Assembly: GCA_035375865.1 (NCBI GenBank)
Contig: DAOSQO010000082.1
Location: 1-11,676, forward strand
Direction of reading: 5' to 3'
DNA: 11,676 bases
DNA from: BRH-c25 sp029553855
GTDB lineage: Bacteria > Bacillota > Clostridia > Lutisporales > Lutisporaceae
The notes beneath the pieces are model-generated. The model saw only the letters and a list, made by a program, of their open reading frames with translations. It made no database searches and was not told the DNA's origin. Positions 1-6,725 of the stretch are shown here, one piece after another. The number at the start of each line of letters is the position of its first letter. The stretch's first letter is position 1. The translations under genes were made by a program, and so were the position numbers.

Positions 1-206
1 ATGCCGGTTTCTTTACATGCCTATTATTGCATATTTTCTCATAATATGTAATTATTCCCATAATACCATTGAATCCATATAATGCCAATAGGTATTTTAA
101 CTTGTCTCTGAAGCATCCATAGTACTTTATCCCTATGATTTTTAAGCATAAGCGGTTACGGTTTTTATTGGTGCCTAATAGGAATGGATAAGGATGGAAA
201 TACGCA
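1..206. other. AT-rich intergenic stretch without a recognisable gene
   Basis: I see no open frame of useful length with a ribosome binding site, no tRNA-like fold and no coding bias on either strand. The stretch is AT-rich and contains several short palindromic pieces, the best being the imperfect hairpin at 62-96. It lies beyond the end of the minus-strand operon, so it is probably spacer between that operon and whatever lies left of the window. Confidence 0.6.
62..96. repeat. Imperfect inverted repeat (possible hairpin)
   Basis: The left arm AATACCATTG (62-71) pairs with the right arm CAATAGGTATT (86-96), giving ten base pairs with one bulged base around a 14-base loop. On the plus strand it is followed by only a short T run, so a terminator for a plus-strand gene left of the window is possible but weak. 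The role is unknown. Confidence 0.3.
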
Positions 207-232
207 AAATAAAAGAACCAGTTAAATGGTTC
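207..232 (-). terminator. Putative rho-independent terminator of the ahcY-mtaD-gltX-GNAT operon
   Basis: Read on the minus strand, GAACCA - TTTAAC - TGGTTC forms a six-base-pair stem (seven with an outer G-U pair), followed at once by a T-rich tract (TTTTATTT). It starts 23 bases after the stop codon of the acetyltransferase gene, where the terminator of the minus-strand operon would be expected. The stem is short and not GC-rich, so termination may be only moderate. Confidence 0.6.
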
Positions 233-255
233 CAAAATTTTGATACCGCATTATA

Positions 256-765
256 CTATCGCAATTCCGCATACTCACTCTCCAGCATCGACATAATAAG
301 CATCGAACGATACCCGTCTCCGTGCTTTTTGCATTCTCTCAGCAGCCCTTCCTGCACAAAGCCCTCGCTGCGGTAGAGGTCTACCGCCCTTTCATTGTCG
401 GTATATACATCCAGCCACAGCCTGTGATATTTGAGCAGTCCAAAACAATATTCCTTTACGAACTTTATGCTTGTACGCCCATACCCTTTTCCCTTATCGG
501 CAATGACTAAACGCCTGAATTCCAGCGCCAGGTCCTCCCCGCCTATCCCTGCAAGTATCATATACCCTACAAATTCCCTGGAAGCAACATTTACTATGGA
601 TATATGCATTTCATCCAAGCGGTGTATTGCTTCAACATGTCTTTCTTTTGGCCACATAAATACAAAATCGCTGTTGGCCTTCTCTATGCTGAGTACCAAA
701 TCCAGGTACTCAATCCTGGTATGGCAAAACGCCAGCCCATCCACTTCTGCAAGAACGTCTTTCAT
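256..765 (-). CDS. GNAT-family N-acetyltransferase
   Basis: This is a 169-residue protein with the size and layout of a single GNAT domain, a cytosolic enzyme that transfers an acetyl group from acetyl-CoA to an amine. The acetyl-CoA pyrophosphate loop (motif A) is visible at about residues 86-99: a beta strand (RRLVIAD), then KGKGYGR matching the R/Q-x-x-G-x-G/A signature. Motif B follows at about 115-137, with N124, Y131 and the typical GF ending, as in RimJ/RimL-like and spermidine acetyltransferase-like members. The ATG is preceded by AGGGGG at suitable spacing. The gene begins 30 nt after the gltX stop and is the last gene before a terminator-like hairpin, so it is probably co-transcribed with gltX. 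The substrate cannot be read from the sequence; ribosomal protein, polyamine, amino-sugar and antibiotic substrates are all possible. Confidence is high for the family and low for any specific role. Confidence 0.88.
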   Translation of the reverse strand: MKDVLAEVDGLAFCHTRIEYLDLVLSIEKANSDFVFMWPKERHVEAIHRLDEMHISIVNVASREFVGYMILAGIGGEDLALEFRRLVIADKGKGYGRTSIKFVKEYCFGLLKYHRLWLDVYTDNERAVDLYRSEGFVQEGLLRECKKHGDGYRSMLIMSMLESEYAELR

Positions 766-795
766 TATCCATCCCCCTTTTCCGACTTTGGAGAA

Positions 796-2460
796 TTATA
801 TCATATTATGCAGTCTCTCAATAACTTTCCTTTCGCCGATAACCTGCATTATCTCATAAAGGTCGGGAGTATTCCTCCTATTGGTCATTGCCACCCTGAT
901 AATCCCCGTGACATCACCTACATGGCCTTTATATGCCTCGGGATTCTTTTTAAAGTCCTTGATATTTTTCGAATACCCTATAGCCTCGCAGAATTCCTTT
1001 ACCCTGTCAAACCACATATCCTTGTCATCGTTATGGTTATAAACCCTCGCATATTCGGCCAGAACCCTCCTGACCTCTTCCCGGCATATTGTCTCCTGAA
1101 AATTGTAGCCTTTTTTTACGTCTTTATCAAACAGCTCATCAAAGAAATAGAAGACATATGGTTTTACATCCAGCCACTTTGAAATATCCTTCCTGGGCTT
1201 TTCACCGCCTCTGTCAATTCTGAATATACTCCTGGCATACTTTTCATCCCGCAAAAGAAGCGCCCAGAGCTCGGGATCATATTCTTCCGCCCATTTAAGG
1301 GACATATTGTATACCTCTTCTTCGGACATAAGAGCAATAATATCCCTGCTTATATCCGTAAGCTTCACTATATCGAACATTGCGCCGCTTACACTCATTT
1401 TCCCCAGTTCAATCTTAAAGTTTGTATTGGGCTCTTTCGGGTTATCCCTTCTCCATTCTTCAAAATTGGAATTTATCAGGTTCACAAGGTATTCAATCAC
1501 AGAAATACCGGGAAAACCCTGCTCATGATAGAAGCTTACGTCTGCCTCCGGATCCTTTCTTTTACTTAGCTTCCTTTTGGAATTACCCTCCAACTTCATT
1601 ACCGGAGATATGTGAGCAAAGTAAGGCTTCTCCCACTCAAACATTTCAAAAAGCTGTACATGCAAGGGAGCTGAAGGCAACCATTCATCGCCCCTTGTTA
1701 CGTGTGTGGTTCTCATAAGATGGTCGTCTACCACATGGGCAAAGTGGTAGGTAGGAAGCCCGTCAGATTTTAACAATACCATATCCTGATCGTTTTCCGG
1801 CATTTCCACATCGCCCTTTATAAGATCCTTCAATATGAATCTTCTGTCCGGATTTTGCGGAGCTTTAACCCGCAGCACAAAAGGTTTCCTCCTGGAAAGC
1901 TCTTCTTTCACTTGTTCAATGGTAAAATTCCTATGTACTGCATATTCCCCGTAATAACCGATATTTAATTTTCTCTCTTCCTGCAGCGCTCTTATTTTGT
2001 TCAGATCCTCCTCCGAACAAAAACATGGATATGCAAAACCTTTTTCTACCAGATGCTTTGCAAATACTTTATATATCTCTGTTCTTTCGCTCTGCTTGTA
2101 TGGTCCGTAGCTTCCCTTCTCACTGCCGACATCCGTTACTCCCTCATCAAAATTGATTCCAAACCTGAAAAGGGATCTAACAATATTGGTAACTCCGCCC
2201 TCTACTTCGCGTCTTCTATCCGTATCCTCCACTCTGAGAAAGAAAAGCCCATTGCTTTGATGTGCAAGTCTTTCCGACACGAGAGATGCGTATAGGCTTC
2301 CCATATGCACATAGCCTGTAGGACTAGGGGCAAATCTTGTTACCTTTGCTCCTTCGGGAAGCTTTCTTTTGGGATATAATAATTCATAATATTCAGGAGT
2401 CTTACTGACATCAGGGAATAACAAATCTGCCAGTTCCCTGTTTTCCGTCAAATTATGCAT
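796..2460 (-). CDS. gltX: Glutamate--tRNA ligase, long clostridial form
   Basis: This class I aminoacyl-tRNA synthetase charges tRNA-Glu with glutamate using ATP in the cytosol. In 554-residue numbering, the HIGH-type motif is at 52-55 (HMGS), inside a typical FAPSPTG-Y-V-HMG context. The KMSKS-type loop is at about 297-301 (KLSKR). The RVEDTD segment and the LKSDGLPTYHFAHVVDDH segment also identify a GluRS. A CFC pair is present, but I do not see the second cysteine pair of a full zinc knuckle. At about 554 residues it is longer than the usual 470-490-residue bacterial GluRS and matches the long form seen in some Clostridia. I chose the ATG at 2460, which has GAAAGGCGG nine bases upstream and leads directly into the family-like N-terminus (ELADLLFPD). 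The in-frame ATG at 2493 has no good ribosome binding site and would add 11 residues. Whether it is discriminating, or a second GluRS in this genome, cannot be seen here. Confidence 0.95.
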   Translation of the reverse strand: MHNLTENRELADLLFPDVSKTPEYYELLYPKRKLPEGAKVTRFAPSPTGYVHMGSLYASLVSERLAHQSNGLFFLRVEDTDRRREVEGGVTNIVRSLFRFGINFDEGVTDVGSEKGSYGPYKQSERTEIYKVFAKHLVEKGFAYPCFCSEEDLNKIRALQEERKLNIGYYGEYAVHRNFTIEQVKEELSRRKPFVLRVKAPQNPDRRFILKDLIKGDVEMPENDQDMVLLKSDGLPTYHFAHVVDDHLMRTTHVTRGDEWLPSAPLHVQLFEMFEWEKPYFAHISPVMKLEGNSKRKLSKRKDPEADVSFYHEQGFPGISVIEYLVNLINSNFEEWRRDNPKEPNTNFKIELGKMSVSGAMFDIVKLTDISRDIIALMSEEEVYNMSLKWAEEYDPELWALLLRDEKYARSIFRIDRGGEKPRKDISKWLDVKPYVFYFFDELFDKDVKKGYNFQETICREEVRRVLAEYARVYNHNDDKDMWFDRVKEFCEAIGYSKNIKDFKKNPEAYKGHVGDVTGIIRVAMTNRRNTPDLYEIMQVIGERKVIERLHNMI

Positions 2461-2469
2461 TGCAATAAA

Positions 2470-2478
2470 CCGCCTTTC
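2470..2478 (-). promoter_or_regulatory. Ribosome binding site deciding the gltX start
   Basis: On the minus strand this reads GAAAGGCGG, one mismatch from GAAAGGAGG, and ends nine bases before the ATG at 2460. The alternative ATG at 2493 is preceded only by an A-rich segment without a GGAGG-like core. This favours the shorter protein. Confidence 0.55.
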
Positions 2479-2500
2479 GTTAGTAAAGTTCATTTCTTTA

Positions 2501-3796
2501 TCATTCCGTCAGCTTTGATGCCCATTTTTGCGTTTCATACAGTATTCTTTCCTCATCGAGGGTAACAAGGCAGCCTCCTTCCATTACCAGGCTGCCGTCA
2601 ATTATAACCGTTTCTACATCTGCCGAGCTTCCGGAGTAAACAATGGCTGATTTTATATTATACTTCGGATAATAATGGGCTTTCTTGGTATTCAGTACAA
2701 TAATGTCTGCAGTCTTTCCCTCTTCCAGGCTCCCGGTACTTTCAAAGCCCAAAGCTTCGGCGCCTCCCGCCGTTGCCATTCTCATTACCTCATTCACAGG
2801 CAATGCTGAAGGATCGCCGGTGTGAACTTTCTGAAGGTAAGCAGCCATCCTCATTTCTTCCAGCATGTCAAGGTTATTGTTGCTTGAAGCCCCGTCAGTG
2901 CCCAGACATATATTAATGCCTCTGCCCAGCATTTTAACAATCGGTGCGGCACCGCTTGCAAGCTTCATATTGCTTCCCGGATTATGCACCACATTCACCT
3001 TTCGGGCTGCCAATATATCAATGTCCGAATCGTCCACGGCAACACAATGGGCAGCAACGGTTCCCTCATTAAGAAGCCCTAAAGAGTCAAGGTGTTTTAC
3101 CGGTGATTTGCCGTATTTATTAATACAGTTTTTTACCTCTTCCCCGGTCTCCGAGAGGTGTATCTGTATGGGTATTCCTCTCTCCCGGGATTTTGCAGCT
3201 ACTTTCTTCAGGTATGGCTCCCCGCAGGTATAAACCGAGTGGGGGCCCAGCATAACTTTTATACGCTCATTGAAGCTGTTGTGATACTTATCGAAAAGCT
3301 CCAGATTTTCACGGAGCCTGTAATCAATTCCCTCTTCCCCCGACTCCCCCTGAAGCCCCCTGGACAGCACAGCCCTCATGCCTGACTCGGAAGTCGCGCG
3401 GGCAGTCTCTTCCATAAAAAAATACATATCTGAAAAAGTTGTTGTCCCGCTTTTTATCATTTCAACCATAGCAAGAAGGCTCGCCCAATATACCGCATCC
3501 TCCGTCAGTTTGTCCTCCAGAGGAAATATCTTCTTAAACAGCCAATCCATGAGATTCATATCATCGGCGTAATTCCTGAACAGCGTCATGGCCAGGTGGT
3601 TATGGGCGTTTACAAAGCCGGGCATAACAGTCCTGCCCTTACAATCTATGACCTTTGAATACCCCGTATCGGAATCCTGTTCCCCGCTGCCTATATGGTC
3701 AATCTTGTTACCTCTTATTCCTATACTGCCTTCCCTTATAATATCGTCATTTTCATTAAGCGTTATAATTTGTGCATTTTTCAGCAATATATCCAT
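2501..3796 (-). CDS. mtaD: Amidohydrolase, MTA/SAH deaminase family
   Basis: This 431-residue cytosolic metal-dependent deaminase belongs to the amidohydrolase superfamily (5-methylthioadenosine / S-adenosylhomocysteine deaminase, as in Thermotoga TM0936; archaeal DadD is related). Such enzymes convert the adenine base of MTA, SAH, adenosine or 5'-deoxyadenosine to hypoxanthine, releasing ammonia. Visible metal and catalytic residues are H65 and H67 (NAHNH), H213 with E216 (QIHLSETGE), H250 (AAHC) and D301 (LGTDGASSNN). E94 lies in the segment that contacts ribose in the family, and H186 in GPHSVYT. The N-terminal and C-terminal beta-sandwich parts typical of amidohydrolases flank the barrel, and the length is normal. 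The start codon lies only 3 nt after the ahcY stop, and its ribosome binding site (GGGGAG) is made from the last ahcY codons, so the two genes are probably translationally coupled. The exact preferred substrate is an inference. Confidence 0.9.
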   Translation of the reverse strand: MDILLKNAQIITLNENDDIIREGSIGIRGNKIDHIGSGEQDSDTGYSKVIDCKGRTVMPGFVNAHNHLAMTLFRNYADDMNLMDWLFKKIFPLEDKLTEDAVYWASLLAMVEMIKSGTTTFSDMYFFMEETARATSESGMRAVLSRGLQGESGEEGIDYRLRENLELFDKYHNSFNERIKVMLGPHSVYTCGEPYLKKVAAKSRERGIPIQIHLSETGEEVKNCINKYGKSPVKHLDSLGLLNEGTVAAHCVAVDDSDIDILAARKVNVVHNPGSNMKLASGAAPIVKMLGRGINICLGTDGASSNNNLDMLEEMRMAAYLQKVHTGDPSALPVNEVMRMATAGGAEALGFESTGSLEEGKTADIIVLNTKKAHYYPKYNIKSAIVYSGSSADVETVIIDGSLVMEGGCLVTLDEERILYETQKWASKLTE

Positions 3797-3799
3797 ATA

Positions 3800-5050
3800 T
3801 CATTCTCCCCAGCCCCTCAAATATTCCTTCTGATCCTCCGTAAGCCTGTCTATTCTTATACTTAAGGCTTCAAGCTTCATATAAGCTACTTTTTGATCTA
3901 TTTCCTCCGGGACCTCATAGACCTTATTCTTAAGCTTACCTTTGCTTTCACTTATATATTTCGCACAAAGGGCCTGCAGAGCAAAGCTCATATCCATTAT
4001 CTCGGCAGGATGGCCGTCACCTGCGGCAAGGTTTACAAGTCTTCCATCCGCAAGGAGGTTAATTATCCTTCCGTCCTCCATAATGTATCCCATTATGTTA
4101 TTTCGCATTATTCTCTTCTCTTTGCTCATTGATTCCAGATCCGGCTTCCATATCTCCACGTCAAAATGGCCGGCATTGGCAAGCACCGCTCCGTTTTTCA
4201 TGACCTTGAAATGTTTCCCCGTAATAACCTTTGAACAGCCGGTAACAGTCACGAAGAAATCCCCCAAAGGTGCCGCATCCTCCAGAGACATCACCCTGAA
4301 ACCGTCCATATATGCCTCTATAGCCTTTATGGGATCAACTTCACATACTATTACATTAGCGCCAAGACCCTTGGCCTTCATGGCGACCCCTTTTCCGCAC
4401 CAGCCATAACCCGTTACTACTACATCCTTCCCGGCTACTATAAGGTTGGTCGTCCTCATTATGCCGTCCCATGCCGACTGTCCCGTACCGTACCTGTTAT
4501 CAAAAAGATGCTTGCAGCAGGCATCATTTACCGAAATCATGGGAAATTTCAGAAGTCCCTCCCTCTCTCTTGCCTTAAGCCTCAGAACCCCTGTTGTTGT
4601 CTCTTCGCAGCCGCCGATTATTTTGGGAGAAAGCTCCTGCCTTTCCCCGTGCAGCAAATGCACTAAATCTCCCCCATCGTCTATAACTATATCGGGCTCT
4701 ATATCAAGGGCTGCATTTAAATGCTGCTTGTATTCCGAAGGACTGGCATCATACCATGCGTATACATTAAGCCCGTCCTCCGCCAATGCCGCCGCAATGT
4801 CATCCTGAGTGGAGAGAGGATTGCTCCCTGTAACCGAAACCTCTGCACCTCCCGCCTTAAGCACCTTGGAAAGATACGCGGTTTTTGCTTCCAGATGAAT
4901 TGACATGACTATCCTTTTCCCTGCAAAGGGCCGATCCTTTGTGAATTCCTTCTCTATAGCAGACAATACAGGCATATAGCCTTTTACCCATTCTATTTTC
5001 CTATGTCCGGACTCTGCTTTTTCAATATCCCTGATTATGCTTTTTCTCAT
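3800..5050 (-). CDS. ahcY: Adenosylhomocysteinase (SAH hydrolase), archaeal/Thermotoga type
   Basis: This 416-residue NAD-dependent cytosolic enzyme hydrolyses S-adenosylhomocysteine to adenosine and homocysteine, relieving product inhibition of methyltransferases. The NAD-binding Rossmann loop is at about 212-221 (TGYGWCGKG). Substrate residues of the family are recognisable: H52, D125 (IDDGGD), E150 (EETTTG), K180 and D184 with N185 (K-x-x-x-DN), H294 (NAGHFD) and H347 (GDGHPAEIMD). The protein lacks the roughly 40-residue insertion of longer SAH hydrolases and the usual C-terminal K-x-x-x-Y-R-Y tail. It ends instead in EYLRGWGE, as in the Thermotoga/archaeal group. Aligned from memory, the Glu that contacts the adenine amino group in the mammalian enzyme (E59) is replaced by K56 within HLEAKTA. 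The ATG is preceded by GGAGG at seven bases. It is the first gene of the operon with mtaD, gltX and a GNAT gene. A role as S-inosylhomocysteine hydrolase is possible. Confidence 0.95.
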   Translation of the reverse strand: MRKSIIRDIEKAESGHRKIEWVKGYMPVLSAIEKEFTKDRPFAGKRIVMSIHLEAKTAYLSKVLKAGGAEVSVTGSNPLSTQDDIAAALAEDGLNVYAWYDASPSEYKQHLNAALDIEPDIVIDDGGDLVHLLHGERQELSPKIIGGCEETTTGVLRLKAREREGLLKFPMISVNDACCKHLFDNRYGTGQSAWDGIMRTTNLIVAGKDVVVTGYGWCGKGVAMKAKGLGANVIVCEVDPIKAIEAYMDGFRVMSLEDAAPLGDFFVTVTGCSKVITGKHFKVMKNGAVLANAGHFDVEIWKPDLESMSKEKRIMRNNIMGYIMEDGRIINLLADGRLVNLAAGDGHPAEIMDMSFALQALCAKYISESKGKLKNKVYEVPEEIDQKVAYMKLEALSIRIDRLTEDQKEYLRGWGE

Positions 5051-5080
5051 AGTTCATCCTCCGTACTTCTATCTATACTT

Positions 5081-5110
5081 ATTATACCTTTTATACCTTA
5101 TATATTCCAA
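5081..5110 (-). promoter_or_regulatory. Putative sigma-A promoter for the ahcY operon
   Basis: On the minus strand a perfect -10 TATAAT lies at 5086-5081, and TTGGAA (4 of 6 matches to TTGACA) lies at 5110-5105, with an 18-base spacer. Transcription would begin roughly 20-25 bases before the ahcY start codon. That leaves no space for a riboswitch in the leader. Confidence 0.5.
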
Positions 5111-5141
5111 AAAAGCAGGGTAAATTCAGCCGGCCAACCTG
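5109..5141 (-). terminator. Weak terminator-like element after the chemoreceptor gene
   Basis: On the minus strand CAGG (5141-5138) can pair with CCTG (5119-5116) around a loop containing the self-complementary GCCGGC, followed by a run of six T at 5114-5109. The stem is short, so this is a weak call. Its T run touches the candidate -35 box of the ahcY promoter. Confidence 0.3.
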
Positions 5142-5155
5142 TAATAATACTCCGG

Positions 5156-6694
5156 TTATTTCTCTATACATAAGTCAGCCATAAGGACTCCGATTGTCCT
5201 TCCTGACACATCCTTAAAGGGTATGGAAATTGTTATGCAGTAGTTAAATGAAAAATTTGATATATACGGCTCAGAACAGTATTCCTTGCCTGTTATGGAT
5301 TCCTTAAAATAAGGACGGTGAGATAAGTCCATAGGCTCTGCCTCCAAATCTGTCTCCGATACCATTATCCCGCTTGCATTCAATATCCCCATATATTCAA
5401 AATGAGAATACTTCTTGAGGCAGTCTACAAGAAAATCTGTTGCCTTTTCTATCTGAATCCCTTTTTTTCTAATTTCTTCGGTAATCTGCTTCAATACTCC
5501 GAAGCTCTCTACTATCATTGATTTTTCCTTCTCTTGCAGCTTTACGCTATTCATGATTCCCTTAAGAAGTCCGTCAATATGATCCGCAGCATCTTTGAGG
5601 CTTATCGTCAGTGAAGCCATTTCCTGCATTGCATCGGACTGTTCCTGTGCTGAGGCAGATACTTCCTGGGCAAAAGCTACAGCTTCCTGGGAAGCAGATG
5701 ATATATTATCCATCAATTCATTTACATTGTCCGCAGCACCTGTTGACTGGCTGGCCAGGTTATGTATTTTTTTAACCGCATCGTAAGTTTCCTTTGCTGA
5801 TTCTATGACTTGTTCAAAGGACTGCTTTGATTTATCCGCATATTCAATGTCACGGGAAATTGACTTTGCCTCTTCCCTGGCTTCATCTGAAATGCTCATG
5901 ATGCTTGAAATTATATTAGCAACCAGTTTGCTTATTTCTGCCGTTGACTTGGAGGATTGCAACGCAAGCTTCCTTACCTCATCTGCCACAACTGCAAAGC
6001 CTTTTCCCTGCTCTCCTGCCCTGGCGGCTTCTATTGCAGCATTTAATGCCAACAGATTGGTTCTGTCGCTTATTTCATTTACCACTGTAATTATATTGTT
6101 AATCTCATCTACCTTATCTCTGAGAAGCTGAACATTTCCGGCCATCTTAAAGCTTATCTCCGATGAGTTTCTCATTTTTGAAGTAATATCTTCGAATACT
6201 ACTCTGCTGTTCTCAATCACAGTAATCATATTTTCCGCAGTGTCCTGCGTATTTCTTGCATAAACCGCTATATCCTTGGAATTGTCTGCCACCTGCTGTG
6301 TCTTGTCTTTTGTGGCAACAACCGTATTCGATTGCTCTCCTGCGTTCTGAGCCACCTCCGATATGGATATTGCTATTTCCTGTCCGGCTCTGTCCACCTG
6401 AGTAATGTTTTTGTTGAGGGACTCGGCCATTGCTCTGTTTTTCTCCGATGTCTCCGCTATCTCACATATCACCTTTTTGGTATATCTGACAAGCCTGTTG
6501 ATATTTACTCCTATGCCTCTCAGAAAGCCCTCCTCGCTGACCCTTGCGGATAACTGCCCTTCTGCTATAGTAGCTAAAACAGCATTCAGCCTTTTTACAT
6601 GTTTCAAAAAACGGTAGAAGCAAATAGCAACAATAACCGCTATAAGCCCTAATACTGTTCCCCCTAATATAATAGCGCTTTTACCAACTATCAT
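5156..6694 (-). CDS. Methyl-accepting chemotaxis protein with a C-terminal Cache-like domain
   Basis: This 512-residue chemoreceptor relays a sensed signal to CheA/CheW. One hydrophobic segment at about residues 6-27 is followed by a basic stretch and a HAMP-like region (about 28-80). A long coiled-coil signalling domain spans about 80-390. Its hairpin tip is clear at about 206-243 (EISDRTNLLALNAAIEAAR, then GFAVVADEVRKLA). After a further helix (about 385-430), the last 80 residues resemble half of a Cache/PDC sensor: a strand pair (YMGILNASGIMVSET), then HRPYFKES (459-466), EPYIS (475-479) and a final IGVLMADL strand. I see no second membrane segment, so this sensor would lie in the cytoplasm, unlike the usual extracellular Cache domain. 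The ATG has AGGGGG upstream. The gene follows the Lon-like gene by 31 nt and is probably co-transcribed with it. The ligand is unknown. Confidence 0.92.
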   Translation of the reverse strand: MIVGKSAIILGGTVLGLIAVIVAICFYRFLKHVKRLNAVLATIAEGQLSARVSEEGFLRGIGVNINRLVRYTKKVICEIAETSEKNRAMAESLNKNITQVDRAGQEIAISISEVAQNAGEQSNTVVATKDKTQQVADNSKDIAVYARNTQDTAENMITVIENSRVVFEDITSKMRNSSEISFKMAGNVQLLRDKVDEINNIITVVNEISDRTNLLALNAAIEAARAGEQGKGFAVVADEVRKLALQSSKSTAEISKLVANIISSIMSISDEAREEAKSISRDIEYADKSKQSFEQVIESAKETYDAVKKIHNLASQSTGAADNVNELMDNISSASQEAVAFAQEVSASAQEQSDAMQEMASLTISLKDAADHIDGLLKGIMNSVKLQEKEKSMIVESFGVLKQITEEIRKKGIQIEKATDFLVDCLKKYSHFEYMGILNASGIMVSETDLEAEPMDLSHRPYFKESITGKEYCSEPYISNFSFNYCITISIPFKDVSGRTIGVLMADLCIEK

Positions 6695-6725
6695 TCCAAT
6701 CCCCCTAATACTATTATTTTAAGCT

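Noticed and set aside
604..1182. 192-codon plus-strand open frame opposite gltX and the GNAT gene
   Set aside because: It lies antisense to two well-supported genes, spans their junction, resembles no family and has no matching ribosome binding site. It is a shadow frame.
2461..2493. Upstream ATG (2493) as the gltX start
   Set aside because: It lacks a GGAGG-like site and adds 11 residues outside the family's usual N-terminus. The ATG at 2460 has GAAAGGCGG at nine bases.
3942..4409. 155-codon plus-strand open frame opposite ahcY
   Set aside because: It is fully antisense to a strongly conserved enzyme and its translation looks like a reverse-strand shadow, without recognisable motifs.
5051..5155. 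SAH or SAM riboswitch upstream of ahcY
   Set aside because: A good -10 box lies about 30 bases before the start codon, leaving too short a leader, and I see no riboswitch-like helices in the 105-base gap.
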